Below, piece by piece: positions 28,001 through 40,600 of a stretch of 64,000 nucleotides of DNA. Source of the DNA: Ailurus styani (lineage: Eukaryota; Chordata; Mammalia; Carnivora; Ailuridae); contig LNAC01000232.1 of assembly GCA_002007465.1 (NCBI GenBank), forward strand, positions 2,109,902-2,173,901. The letters run 5' to 3'. A program made the position numbers and the translations under genes. The notes below the pieces were generated by a model, which ran no database searches, was not told the origin of the DNA, and saw only the letters and a list, made by a program, of their open reading frames with translations. How positions within the stretch are numbered: position 1 is the first letter of the stretch; each line of letters begins with the position of its first letter.

Positions 28001-31000
28001 GGGGACACTGCAGTTCTCACAGTTACCACCCACCCTCTTCTTTATCATGAAAATGAGCCCTTATGTGAAAGTTCCCATATGGAACTCTGACTCTGGGAAA
28101 TGTAGGATCCCATACACCTTGTTCCTGTGCAGCTGCCTCTAACCATGCTCAGAAGCCAGTGCCTTCTATGGTCCTATACCAACTGCTTATTTTTTTCCCA
28201 CACTGCCCAGCTGAGGGAAAGCCAAAATTGTCACCCTTTGAGAAATCTAATAGTCAGTGAGACCACGTCTCAGTGGAGGCATGTGATGTAGAATCAAGAA
28301 CTTTACTTCCTGCCAAAATGTGAGAAAAACAATAACAGACCTGTCCTGCTCACTGGAGATCCAGGGAACAATGACACCTCATGAAATCAAATATTAGAAG
28401 TAGTACAAGCAGAGCAACAAAAGCACAGCTACTCCTTCCTCTGTCTCTTTTAGTTGACAAGATGCTAATGGGCCTATGAGAGTTGACATTTCTCTGGATA
28501 GGAAGTGACTTCATGTGCAGAGAAAAGAACAGAGATTTCTCACTCTTTTCAGGGGCTTTTTGGTGGGAATCTTTTTCTCCCTCTAACAGGCTAAACCTGT
28601 TAGAAATTCTTATCTTTTGCTTCTGCCAAGTTTTTGAGGGGATGAAAGAAAGAGTCAAAATAGTATAAATTTTAGACTTAGCCAAATGTGGTGATTTGAA
28701 GGAAAAGAGAGTCTTCTAGCATTCTTTTTCAGTCCTAGGGTTTTCTACACTGCTGTACAGAATCTTTTGTAACAAAATTATGGAAACAGAAAAATGCCTT
28801 CTAATGACCCTGTATTAAAACTTTCTGAGGAGCTCCTGGGTGGCTCAGTCGTTGAGCGTCTGCCTTTGGCTCAGATCATGATCCCAATGTCCTCAGATCG
28901 AGCCCCACATCGGGCTCCCTACTTAGCAAGAAGCCTGCTTCTCCCTCTCCCACTGCCCCTGATTGTGTTATCTCTCTCTCTCCTTCTCTGTCAAATAAAT
29001 AAATAAAATCTTTAAAAGAAAAAAGGAAAACATTCTGAGAGAAATCAATTACACACAGAAGAAAGAAGTCTCCATCTTTTTGCACGTGGAAGCTAGAGCA
29101 GTCTTAATTAGGCACATCAAGCCTAGAATACATCTTGTAACATATTCCCCTACATCAGAGAAAATTTGGGGGAAAGAGGAAGAACAATTTAAAAAGCAAT
29201 TTTAAAAACAAAATAGCAACAGCAGCTGCCAAAATTCCTCTCCCCATCTACTCTAGCTGTTTACTGCTGTGTCCTTCCCTCCTCCCCACACCTTCTTCAA
29301 AACTAAAAGAAGCAATATTGTAGAGTTATATAAGATGTCACCATTGGAGGAAGCTGGGTGAAGGGTGTGAGAACTTGCTATACTATTTTTGCAACTTCCT
29401 GTGAGTCTATAATTATATCAAAATTGAAAGTTTAAAAAAGAAACTAAACAAAATAAAAAAAGCTGACAATTAAAAGTTCAAAGGATAGTTTACCTAAATC
29501 AGGAAGGGTCACCAAGCTGTCAAAGCTATACTTATACAAGAACACATAGGTCAATCTATGACTCAGGTCAGACTTTCTCTTGAAAACTTTCAGTCCTATG
29601 TGACAACACCTACAATATAACAAGCTTCCAACAAAAGCCTCAGTCCCAGTCTCAAGGTACACTTAACCATGAAGTCACAGGCTTTTTCTAGTGATGAGAA
29701 AGCCAGCTGGATCCACAAAGCTCTGACAATCTCTGGGTTTTCCATTTTTCCCAGTAGGTATCTAAAAGGTCAGGCCATGTACAATTTCTCTCTTTTTCAC
29801 AAAGCTGTGAATGCTTTGGATGCTATTTAGCACAGTGAAGCTGAACAGATTGTTTTGGGGGCTTTGGGGGCCTTTCTTCCTGCAGGGAAGCAAATGTTGC
29901 CTAGTGATCTGCGTCTGAGCATAGGAGTCAGGAACTCTAAGTTCTAATCATGACTCTGTTTAGTATCTGGTTCCATGACCCTTAGCAAGGCACTTACCCT
30001 CCTGTATCTCCACTCCCTTCCCAACAAATGGTGATAAAAATAATGACTTATCACCCAGGGATGTGGCAAAGTGAAAGGGTAAGAAGGACAGTGATCCATA
30101 GATAAATGTCGAATATAAAATGTCAGTATAAATCTGCTTTTAAATCGACCCATGTTTTCAGACTGTGGAAAGCCACACTATTTAAATGCAGGCTGCCTCC
30201 CCAGTGCCCCTTCTGCCTGCAGTGAAAGTAAAATAAGCTGATTCCATGAAGCTCTGTTCAGGTCTTTTCCTTTCTAACAACTACATGCTTCTCTCTAAAC
30301 ATTCTGCTCATTCTTTGGTTAATGGCTTGGAAACCATCAAAGTTTCCATTTTTACTTAGTTAAAAGCAATCCCTGTATCTGTAGGTAAGGCAGAAACAGA
30401 CAAAGGAAAGAGAAATCACCCACCACTCCCTTTCACATCAACAATTAAAACAGGGGCACCTGGGTGGCTCAGTGGGTTAAGCATCTGCCTTTGGCTCGGG
30501 TCATGATCTCTCCAATAAATAAATAAAATCTTAAAAAAAAAAAAAGACGATTCAAATAAAAAGGTGATAAAGTCAGCTCAGCAGAAACATGACAACAAAC
30601 ATCCTACTGGGCTCTGCTATTATTATTGTTGTTGTTGTTGCTGTTATTGTTTTGAGGCCCAAACACAACACTGTGCTGCTTTAAGAGAATGTTGATTCAT
30701 CAATAATAGAAATTCTGCGGGGCGTCTGGGTGGCTCAGTGGGTTAAAGCCTCTGCCTTCGGCTCAGGTCATGATCTCAGGGTGCTGGGATCGAGGCCCGC
30801 ATCGGGCTCTGCTCAGCAGGGAGCCTGCTTCCTCCTCTCTCTCTGCCTGCCTCTCAGCCTACTTGTAACCTCTCTCCCTCTGTGAAATAAATAAAATCTT
30901 TAAAAAAAAAAAAGAAATTCTACATGTCCACTTATCCATTTATTCATTCAAATGTTTTCCAAGCCCCTGTTATAAGCCAAGTAGTGTGCTGAGGATAAAG

Positions 31001-31618
31001 TGATGATAAAAACACGGGCCCTTGGGCGCCTGGGTGGCTCAGTGGGTTAAAGCCGCTGCCTTCGGCTCAGGTCATGATCCCAGGGTCCTGGGATCGAGGC
31101 CCACATCGGGCTCTCTGCTCGGCGGGGAGCCTGCTTCCTCCTCTCTCTCTGCCTGCCTCTCTGCCTACTTGTGATCTCTCTCTCTGTGTCAAATGAATAA
31201 ATAAAATCTTAAAAAAAAAAATTAAAAAAGAAAAAGATTTGTTAGTATTTCCTTGGGATACAAATANAAGAGGAAAGAAAGATATTTAAATAAATCATTA
31301 TACAGACTTATGCACACATAGCAAAACAGTGCAATATGCTAAAATAGAAACCCAACGTGCCATAGGAAGACACAGTAAATAAAATATAGTGACCAACGTG
31401 CTCCTTATGCCCAAGAAGTTCAGAGAAGAGACTGTGAAGCTAAAATTCCCAGGAGGAATACAGTATGATCAGTAAATAAAGAGAAAATACTAACACAGAT
31501 AGTAAGATGTTCTATGAAAACAGAAATAATTGGGAGACCATGGGACCTAAAATTAAGACAGGGATTTTTTTAAATTTATTTTTGAAGATTTTATTTTATT
31601 TATTTGACAGAAAGAGAG

Positions 31619-31649
<31 letters not shown>

Positions 31650-34600
31650 ACACATGCAGGGGGAGGGAGAGGGAGAAGCGGGCTCCCTGCTCGGGGCGAT
31701 CATGACCTGAGCCAAAGGCAGATGCTCAATGACTAAGCCACCCAGGAGCCCCAAGACAGGGATTCTTTTTTTTTTTTTATTTTTTTATTTGACACAGAGA
31801 GATTACAAGTAGGCAGAGAGGCAGGCAGAGAGACAGGGAGAGGAGGAAGCAGGCTCCCTGCTGAGCAGAGAGCCTGATGCGGGCCTCGATCCCAGGACCC
31901 TGAGTTCATGACCTGAGCCGAAAGCAGAGGCTTTAACCCACTGAGCCACCCAGGTGCCCCAAGACAGGGATTCTTGACACAGGATGATGGATGGCTTCAG
32001 AGGGGCCATGAACTCTCTGAAATTACATGCAAAATATGTATATGCAAATGGACATTTTTCAGGACACAAAGATCTTATCTTTCATTATATTCTCAAAGGC
32101 AAAGACCTATTTCCTAGCATCTTATCTTAAAACCCAGTTTTCTATCTCTATAGAGGATAGTGTTAAGACCTAATCTTTTATCCAAAATAGGAGATCTGGA
32201 TAGTCTAGAGGTCAGAGAAGAGCTTTTGAACTTTCCATAACTTGATGAAAAATAGTGATTGCTAAAAACGCAACGAGAGAGGCAGGCCTTCTTCCTTTCC
32301 CTATTCTAGTTGAAGCTGGCATAAATATATTTCCCCACATACTCAGATACTATGGTGACAGGCATCATATAAATAGACAATGGCAGCAGGGAGAAGGTCA
32401 GGGCTTGTATCTGTAAAATCAAGAGGGCAGGCAGGATTAAACCCGCAACTAATACAGCTGCCTCATCCTCGTCAAGACCACAGCTGGGATTTCCATATGG
32501 GAATTTGGAAGGGGACCTCTGGTTACCTTCCCAATAACAAGGAGCGACTGTAGTCAAACAGCACAGGAATAAAAATCACCATTTGAAGTGCAGTGATACT
32601 ACACACCCACATTCCAAACAACAAAAGGCATTTGGGCCCTAGCCAACTGCTTCCTAGACACCCAACGGCTTCTGTGTGCCCAATCTAACAACACATGCCT
32701 TACCAGTTTTATTTATAAATAAAATTCAAATAAAGTTCTCAGCATATTATGGGCATCTATACACATAAGCATATTTACCATGGTGAGGTTCACACACCTC
32801 CAGCAAATCATTAAGTCTAGAAGGCAAAGAAAGAGTAAAAACATGGGCATACCAACATATGAGGGGTACTGCCAGCCAAAGAGTGGGTGGATCCACCATA
32901 ACCACATTTATATTCACTGATTGCAATATTATACATTATTACGGGCTCTGATGCATCAGATGTAGTAGACTATTTTGCAACTTTCCTTAACACCTGCTGC
33001 TCTGCATCTTACTGTGTATGAATACAGGGAGCCAGGGTTCCAGGAGGCTCACCTAGTATATATAGGAAAAGGACCTAACCTCACTTGGCAGAGAACTCTA
33101 GTACAAATGCCTATGCCTGGGCGCCTGGGTGGCTCAGTGGGTTAAAGCCTCTGCTTTCGGCTCAGGTCATGATCTCAGCGTCCTGGGATCGAGGCCCGCA
33201 TCGGGTTCTCTGCTCAGCAGGGAGCCTGCTTCCTCCTCTCCCTGCCTCTCTGCCTGCCTCTCTGCCTACTTGTAATTTCTCTCTCTCTGTGTCAAATAAA
33301 TAAATAAAATCTTTAAAAAAAAAAACAAAAACAAATGCCTATGCCTCAGGAAGATGAAGTCATCCCAGTATCACTAATAATCCTCATGGACATCTCTCAA
33401 CCTATCAAGGCTTAGGATGTCAATCAGTTGTGAAATAGCACATAATTACAAACGGAGCTGCACATGACAGAAGTACTCAAAGATATAAAGTCAACTGACC
33501 AATGTAGGATAAAAATGGTCTCCAGCCTCATGATTTCCTAGCCAGAATGGGGAAATGCTAAGATCAAGAAAAAATAAATACAGAAGACATTTTTAATCTC
33601 TTTAAAAGATAACTGACTCTTGGGATGCCTGGGTGGCTCAGTCTGTTAAGTGTCTGTCTTTGGCTCAGGTCATGATTTCAGGGTTCTGGGATAGAGTCCC
33701 ACATCAGGTTCCTTGCTCGGCAGGGAACCTGCCTCTACTTCTGCCTGCCACTCCCCCTGCTTGTGCTCACTCTCTCTCTCAAATAAATAAAATCTTAAAA
33801 AAAAAAAGATAACTGATTCTTTAAACAAAAATGATGGCAATGTATTTCAGAGTTTATAACATATGTACCAGTAGGATATATGACAACAGTAGCATAAAGG
33901 ACAGGATAGAAAGTGGAGGAAGGAGGGTAATGGAAACCCCTGGGCCCCAGGGAGACAGACGAGGGTCAACAGTAAAAGGCAACACAACAGAACAATGAGG
34001 AAGAGGACCACAGGTGATGAGGATGGAAGAAAAGCCAGAGAGATCCCAGGGACCAGAGACAGGATAGCTAGGATAGAAAGGAAAAAAAAATAGAATACAA
34101 GAGAAAAATCAAACCCATAGAGAATCAAAAGTAGGCAGAAACAACTATTACCACCAACTCGTTAGTACTACAATGGGTAACTTCAACCCAGTTATAGACA
34201 TAAACCATTTGTACTTGTTTTAAGTCCTACAACTATACCACCATCCACAGATTTGGATCATTTTTGTGTTTTCTCTTTAACCCTAAATTTTTAGAACCTA
34301 ACAATCATATTACTATTCATAAACAACCACAATAGTCCTGTATATTAATAAGAATTCTTCCTACCTAGGAAATTCTAACTTTAGTCATTTCAATCTCTTC
34401 TGGTCTCTTTAGATCTTCTGACATTCCCTCAATCTCAAACTCTAACACAATCATACTCTTTTCTCCTAAAATACCAAAATGCCACTATTGCCACTTAGTG
34501 TTATTTTCCTATTCACCCTTCACCACCATAGGCAGTAACTGCAAAGAACTTGCTAATCCATTAATTAAAGATCTCTACTTCCCATTATAGAGGGCTAAAT

Positions 34601-37600
34601 TTAGAAAGCCAAATTGGGCTGGGAGGAAACCATGTGTCACAACAAGTGAGATGAATTCCATGGAAGGGGGTGGGGTTACTGGCCTGTTTCTTATGAAGCC
34701 TCTGGCACTAACATACCCTCCTCTGCTGAGAAGACACACCAGCCCCTCCATGGGTGGGGCAACCATCCATCACTGTAATCATCTGAAGAAGACTTTATTG
34801 TACCATCAGGTCACAAAAGCCACAGGACCTATCAGCAAGCAAATGCCTGAGGGAGCATGTCCTCGGCTTTCCTGAAACCTCCAATTTAGTTACACAAGAG
34901 AAAGGGGTGGCAAGCCAGCATTAATTGTACCCTTAGAGAAGAGCCACTTCCCGCCCGCAGGGGTAGCTGTGACTTTACTGGGCTACCAAGTGGATACAAA
35001 GACAAAAGTAAACACTGTAATTTGCTGTTTTTGTCTCTGGCACAGGGGGAGTGGTACAATTGACACTGTCTGTAAACAGTAATAAGGCCAGATGTAACAC
35101 AAAGAACAGGATTCCCCCCATCTCTCCACCCCCACCCCACCCCCTCTCGCTATGACATTCCTCCTGAGATTACTCATCTTGAGGAAACACACAGAAGCCT
35201 CCCTATAGTCCATATGCTGCTACCACATGGAACTGAGGGAGAATCCAAGTTTGTACTGACTCCTCCTACCTCTTATTCAAAGCAAGAATCATTAGAGCTC
35301 AAGATATATTCAATTGTTTCTACCAGCTGACAAAAAAATAGAGGGAGAAGAAATTTGAGAGGAAGTATGGAATAGATATGCAACATGACTGCATCTGGGT
35401 AAGAACAAGGCTGAAACGACAAAAAGTATAAATGAAAACAGAAGCATCCTAAACAAACTAAAAAGTTAAAAAAATTTTCATCTGTGCCTAGGCTGAGGGG
35501 CTCATAAAAGATATAGGAAAAGAAGATTAATTCAAAAGAAAGTTACCTGACCAGAGTTCCCGCCAGGTGTAATGCAGGCGTACTCTACACTTCTTCTGGT
35601 AGCAAAGCAGTTTATGTACTACCTGAATGCAGCGTCTGCAACAGAGAAAAACTGGGGTAAGCCTAAAAATATGATGCAACTCACCACCACAGATACCCTT
35701 TTCTTTAGGAAGGTAGCTCTGTTAAGGTCACTAAAGATGGTGGAGATGAATTTGTACACATGTAAAAGAATAAAACTTCACCTTTCTGGTGCATAAACTG
35801 CCCTCCCCCACACACACAGACAACGCTTGTGCTAATTCCCTTTAACACTAGGAAAATGGGGCTATAATCGCATAAGGTCAGCAGTTGATTAGATATTACG
35901 GATACCATTTCCTTGAATATCTTTCCTCAGAGAAAAGTATACATCAGTGGACCAGAATTAGACGACTCCATTCAATGTTGCAAACACAGGATATAAAAAC
36001 CATGACCTGAGCTAAAATCAAGATTTGGACGATAAACCAACTGAGCCATCCAAGTACCCTTCTTCAGATCTACTGAAACTTATTTTTAATTTAAATTAAT
36101 TTTTAAATTAAATTTTGGTTTAATTCATAACTAACTTAAATTTTATTAGGGTGCCTGGGTGGCTCAGTTAAGCATCTGCCTTCGGCTCAGGTCACGATCC
36201 CAGGGTCCTGGGATCAAATTCTACATCAGGCTCCCTGCTCGGTGGGGAGTCTGCTTCTCTCTCTAACCCTCCCCCTATTCCTCCCCCCGCCTGTGTGCTC
36301 TCTCTCTTTCTCTCATGCTCTCTCTCTCAAATAAATAAAATCTTTGAAAAAAAAAACAGTTCAATTAAAAATTCACTCTTCAGTTGCACTAGCCACATAT
36401 CAAATGCTCAACAACCACATGTGGTTAGTGGCTACCATATTGGACAGCACAACACACAGAACTTTTCTATCATCACAAAACTTCTACTGGATGGTACAAT
36501 TCTAGATCACGGAATATTCAACATTACTCACATCACGTTAACATAGATGTTTGGGAGAGTATTTCTAAATAAGCAGTTAATAGGTTGAGATGGAAAGACT
36601 TTTTAAACGTTATAAACCTAACAAAAAATATTTTTTCATCTTTGATTGGGAGAGGGTTTTCAAAGCATAAAAAGCCATGGAGGATAACTCAAAGTAGAAC
36701 ACAGATGAAATTTACTTCCTAAAAATGAATATATTGTGTGATTTTTTTAAAGAATGATTACATAAAAGCCAAATCATATGGGAAATTACATTTGTAGCAA
36801 AAGACACAAAAGCATTACTATGCTTAATGAATATGTTTATACAAGTTGGTAAGAAAAAAATAACATCCCTAATAAGAAAGATGAGCAAAGGAAATAGTCA
36901 ACAAATCCCCCACCCCACCAAAGGGGGAAAATGTGGAAAGTTAACACTTTTCTACAATGTTCAACTTCACTTTAAATAGGCCTATTAAAACAAGATTGTT
37001 TTTATGTATCAAATTAATACAGATTTTAATGTTGACAAAAGTACAGAGAAACAGCCACTTACACCATATCAAGGAAAGTATAATTGGTACATGGCCCCTT
37101 TAGGAGGCAATTTGGCAATCTCTATCAATGGCCTTAATAACGTTTATACCCTTTGACTCACAAACACCACTCCGGAGAATTCAGCTTTACCCAGAATACA
37201 AAAACTAAAATGCTTTAAGCAAAAAGATGTTCATTATAACCTTATTTGTAATAAAAGAAAACTGGAAACAACTGTGGAAATAACATCCAGTGCTGAGAGC
37301 AGCAAGTAAATTATCACACGTACAGCCGTGCTCCCTTATCTGTGGGGGATACGTTCCAATATACCCAGTGGATTCCTGAAACTGTCAACAGTACCAAACC
37401 CTCTACGTTCTGTTTTTCTCCTATACATACATACCCATGATAAAGTTTCATTTATAAATTAGACACAGTAAGAGATTAACAATAACTAATAATACAAGAG
37501 AGATATTATAACAATATACTGTAGTAAAAGTTATGCGAATGTGGTTTCTCTCTCAAAGTATCTTATTGTACTGTACTCACTCTTCTTCTTATGATAATAT

Positions 37601-40600
37601 GAGATGATAAAATGTCTGTGTGGTGAGAGGAAGGGAGCTGAATAATGTAGGCATTGTGACCTAGCGTTAGGCTACTACTGACCCATGGTATGCACAAGAA
37701 GGATCATCTGCTTCCAAACCAAGAAAATGAAACGACTGATAAGGGAAGACTACTGTATGTTATATACTGAATTATGTGCCTTCAAAATTCATATGTTGAA
37801 ACCCTAACCCTAACTGATGACTATATTTAGCTGTAAGGCCTTTTAAAAAGTCATTAAAGGGGTGCCTGGCTGACTCAATCAGAGGAGTGTGCAACTCTTG
37901 ATCTTGCGGTCATGAGTTCAAGTCCCACATGGGGTGCAGAAATTAAATAAAAAAGTAAAAAAAAAAAAAAGTCATTAAAGTTAAGTGAGGTCAAAAGGGT
38001 AGAGACCTAATCTGATAGGGCTGGCTTCTTCACAAGAAAAGGAAGAGGCACCAAAAGCACTTGCTCCCACACAGAGACAAAAGGCCCCATGAGGATCCCT
38101 CGAAAAGGTGGCCATCTGTATACCCTAGAGGGAGGCCCTGGGGAAACCAAAGGTGCTGGCACCTTGATTTTGGACTCTGAGCCTCTAGAACTATGAGAAA
38201 ATAATTTCCATTGTTAAACCACCCAATCTGTGGTTGTTATCACAGCCTAAGCAGACTAAAACATAGATATATAATGTAACCCCATGAAGCTCTTTTTTTA
38301 AAAAGGCTTATTTACTTTAGAGTGAGAGAGGCAGGGAGTATAGTGTGGGGGGTTGGGGAGTTGGGGGAGGGGCAGAAGGAGAGAGGGAAGCAGACTCCCC
38401 GCTGAGCAGGGAGCCCAACAGGACACTGAGATCATGACCTGAGCCAAAACCAAAAGTTGGACACGTGACTAAATGAGCCACCTAGGCAGAGCCCTATGAG
38501 GCTCTTAAAAAGAATATCCATGAAGAATTTTTCACAACAGAAGATATTTATGTTACAATGGAAAGTGAAAAATCAGCATGCAAAATGTATGATAATGGTC
38601 ACGACCATATTCAAGCATTAAAGAAAGATTTAATTTTGATGTTAATTTGGATGGTAGGATTATAGGTGAATTCTATTCTTTCTCTTTTTCTGTTTTCTCC
38701 AAATTTTCTACAACTCTATTTTTATAGCTAAGAAATCCACCATTTAAAACAAATTCTTTTTTTTTCTAAGATTTTATTTATTTGACAGAGAAAGACACAG
38801 TGAGAAAGGGAACACCAGCAGGGAAGTGGGAGAGGGAGAAGCAGGCTTTCCCGCAGAGCAGGGAGCCTGATGCGGGGCTCAATCTGAGGACATTGGGATC
38901 ATGACCTGAGCGGAAGGCAGACGCTTAATGACTGAGCCACCCAGGCGCCCCAAAACAAATTCATTTTTAAAAATTTTAATATCCTCAGGGCACCAGAGTG
39001 GTGCAGTCAGTTAAGTGTCTGAAAGTTGGTTTCAGCTCGTGTCATGATCTTGGGGTGGCGAGATCAGGCCCTACGTGAGCCCCAGCACTCAGCTTGGAGT
39101 CTGAGATTCTCTCTCCTTTTCCCTGCACCTCCCACTTGTGCATACTCTCCCTCTCTCTCTCTCTCCCTAAAACAAATCTTTAAAAAAAAATTTGGGGGTC
39201 ACCTGGGTGGCTCAGTGGGTTAAAGTCTCTGCCTTCAGCTAGGGTCATGATCTCAGGGTCCTGGAATAGAGGCCCACATCGGGCTCCCTGCTCAGCAGGG
39301 AGCCTGCTTCCTCCTCTCTCTCTGCCTGCCTCTCCACCTACTTGTGATCTCTCTCTCTATCAAATAAATAAAATCTTTAAAAAAAAATTTTTTGGGGGCG
39401 CCTGGGTGGCTCAGTGGGTTAATGCCTCTGCTTTCGGCTCAGGTCATGATCTCAGGGTCCTGGGATCGAGGCCCGCATCGGGCTCCCTGCTCAGCGGGGA
39501 GCCTGCTTCCCCCTCTCTCTCTCTGCCTGCCTCTCTGCCTCCTTGTGATCTCTCTCCCTCTGTGAAATAAATAAATAAAATCTTTAAAAAAAAAAAATTT
39601 TTTTTTAACATCCTCTAAGAGGGGCACAAAGGAACTTTCTAGAGAAAAGAAATGTTTTATACCTTATACCTTGACTGGGATAGTTGTTACAAGGGGGTAT
39701 ACATTTATCAAAACCCATTAAACTGCTCATCCCATTGGAATACTGTTTATAAACCCCTGGCGAAGGGAGTCAAGAAACACAATGAGCAGATCATGAGAGA
39801 ATGATATGGAGAAAACTTGGATATCTGTAAACCAACAGTCTAAGTACTCAACAACATCATTTCTTAAATCAAGTTAATGCCCCTTCTATTTTTGCCAAAG
39901 TGGGGAGAAAGTCCAAGTAGAAATAAAGTCCTTGGCTGTGATGAGGATGTAGAAAAACTAGAGCCTGTACACATTGTTGGTGGAAATGTAAAATGGTGAA
40001 AACAGGTTAGTAGTTCCTCAAAATGTTAGACGTAGAGTTACCATGTGACCCCCCCCAATTCCACTACCAGGTATATACACACAAAGAACAAATATCCATA
40101 TAAAAACTTGTACATGAATGTTGATAACAGCATTATTCATAATAGCCAAAGATAAACAACCCAAATGCCTATCAACTGATGAATGGAAAATAAAATGACA
40201 TCACCCATCCACACAATGGAACAGTAATCAGCCAGAGAAATCAGCCATTAGTACAACGAAGTACTAATACAAGCCACAACACAGATGAAACTTGAAAACA
40301 TTATATCACAAAAGGTCACATGGTATATGATCTCACTTATATAAAATGTCCAGAATAGGCAAATATATAGAGATAGAAAGTAGACTGGGAGTGGGAAAGT
40401 AGAAATAGAGGCCCAAGGCTTAGACTCTACCCCTCTGAAAATCCAGGCTCATCACACAAACGAAAAGATTCAGAAGGAACTGTCAGACCTATATTTTCAG
40501 TCATTCATTCAACAAATACTGACTGTTTACCAACTAAACCTCTAACACTTGGGACACCGGGCTGGCTCAGCTGGAAGACCATGCAATTCTTGACCCAGGG

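Larger units (their letters stand above)
16390..35546 (-). other. ARMH3 intron between exons K and L (19.2 kb)
   Basis: The largest intron. It contains the HSPE1 pseudogene, about 20 SINEs, the polypurine tract at 20.5 kb, a CA repeat at 22 kb and L1 tails at 23.8 and 27.5 kb. Unique-looking stretches with no recognisable feature are 17330-17750, 17991-19770, 22515-23040, 24300-25690, 25920-26900, 27810-28825, 29030-29920, 31976-33100 and 33825-35546. One non-ACGT base is at 31267. Confidence 0.8.
36835..38755 (+). mobile_element. Ancient L1 fragment split by later insertions
   Basis: Left part 36835-37320 ('ggaggcaatttggcaatctc', 'aaaactggaaacaactgtgg') and right part about 38506-38755 ('tttctccaaattttctacaa') look like one old L1 3' region. 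Between them sit a Tigger element, an MLT1A-like LTR and SINEs. Confidence 0.6.
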
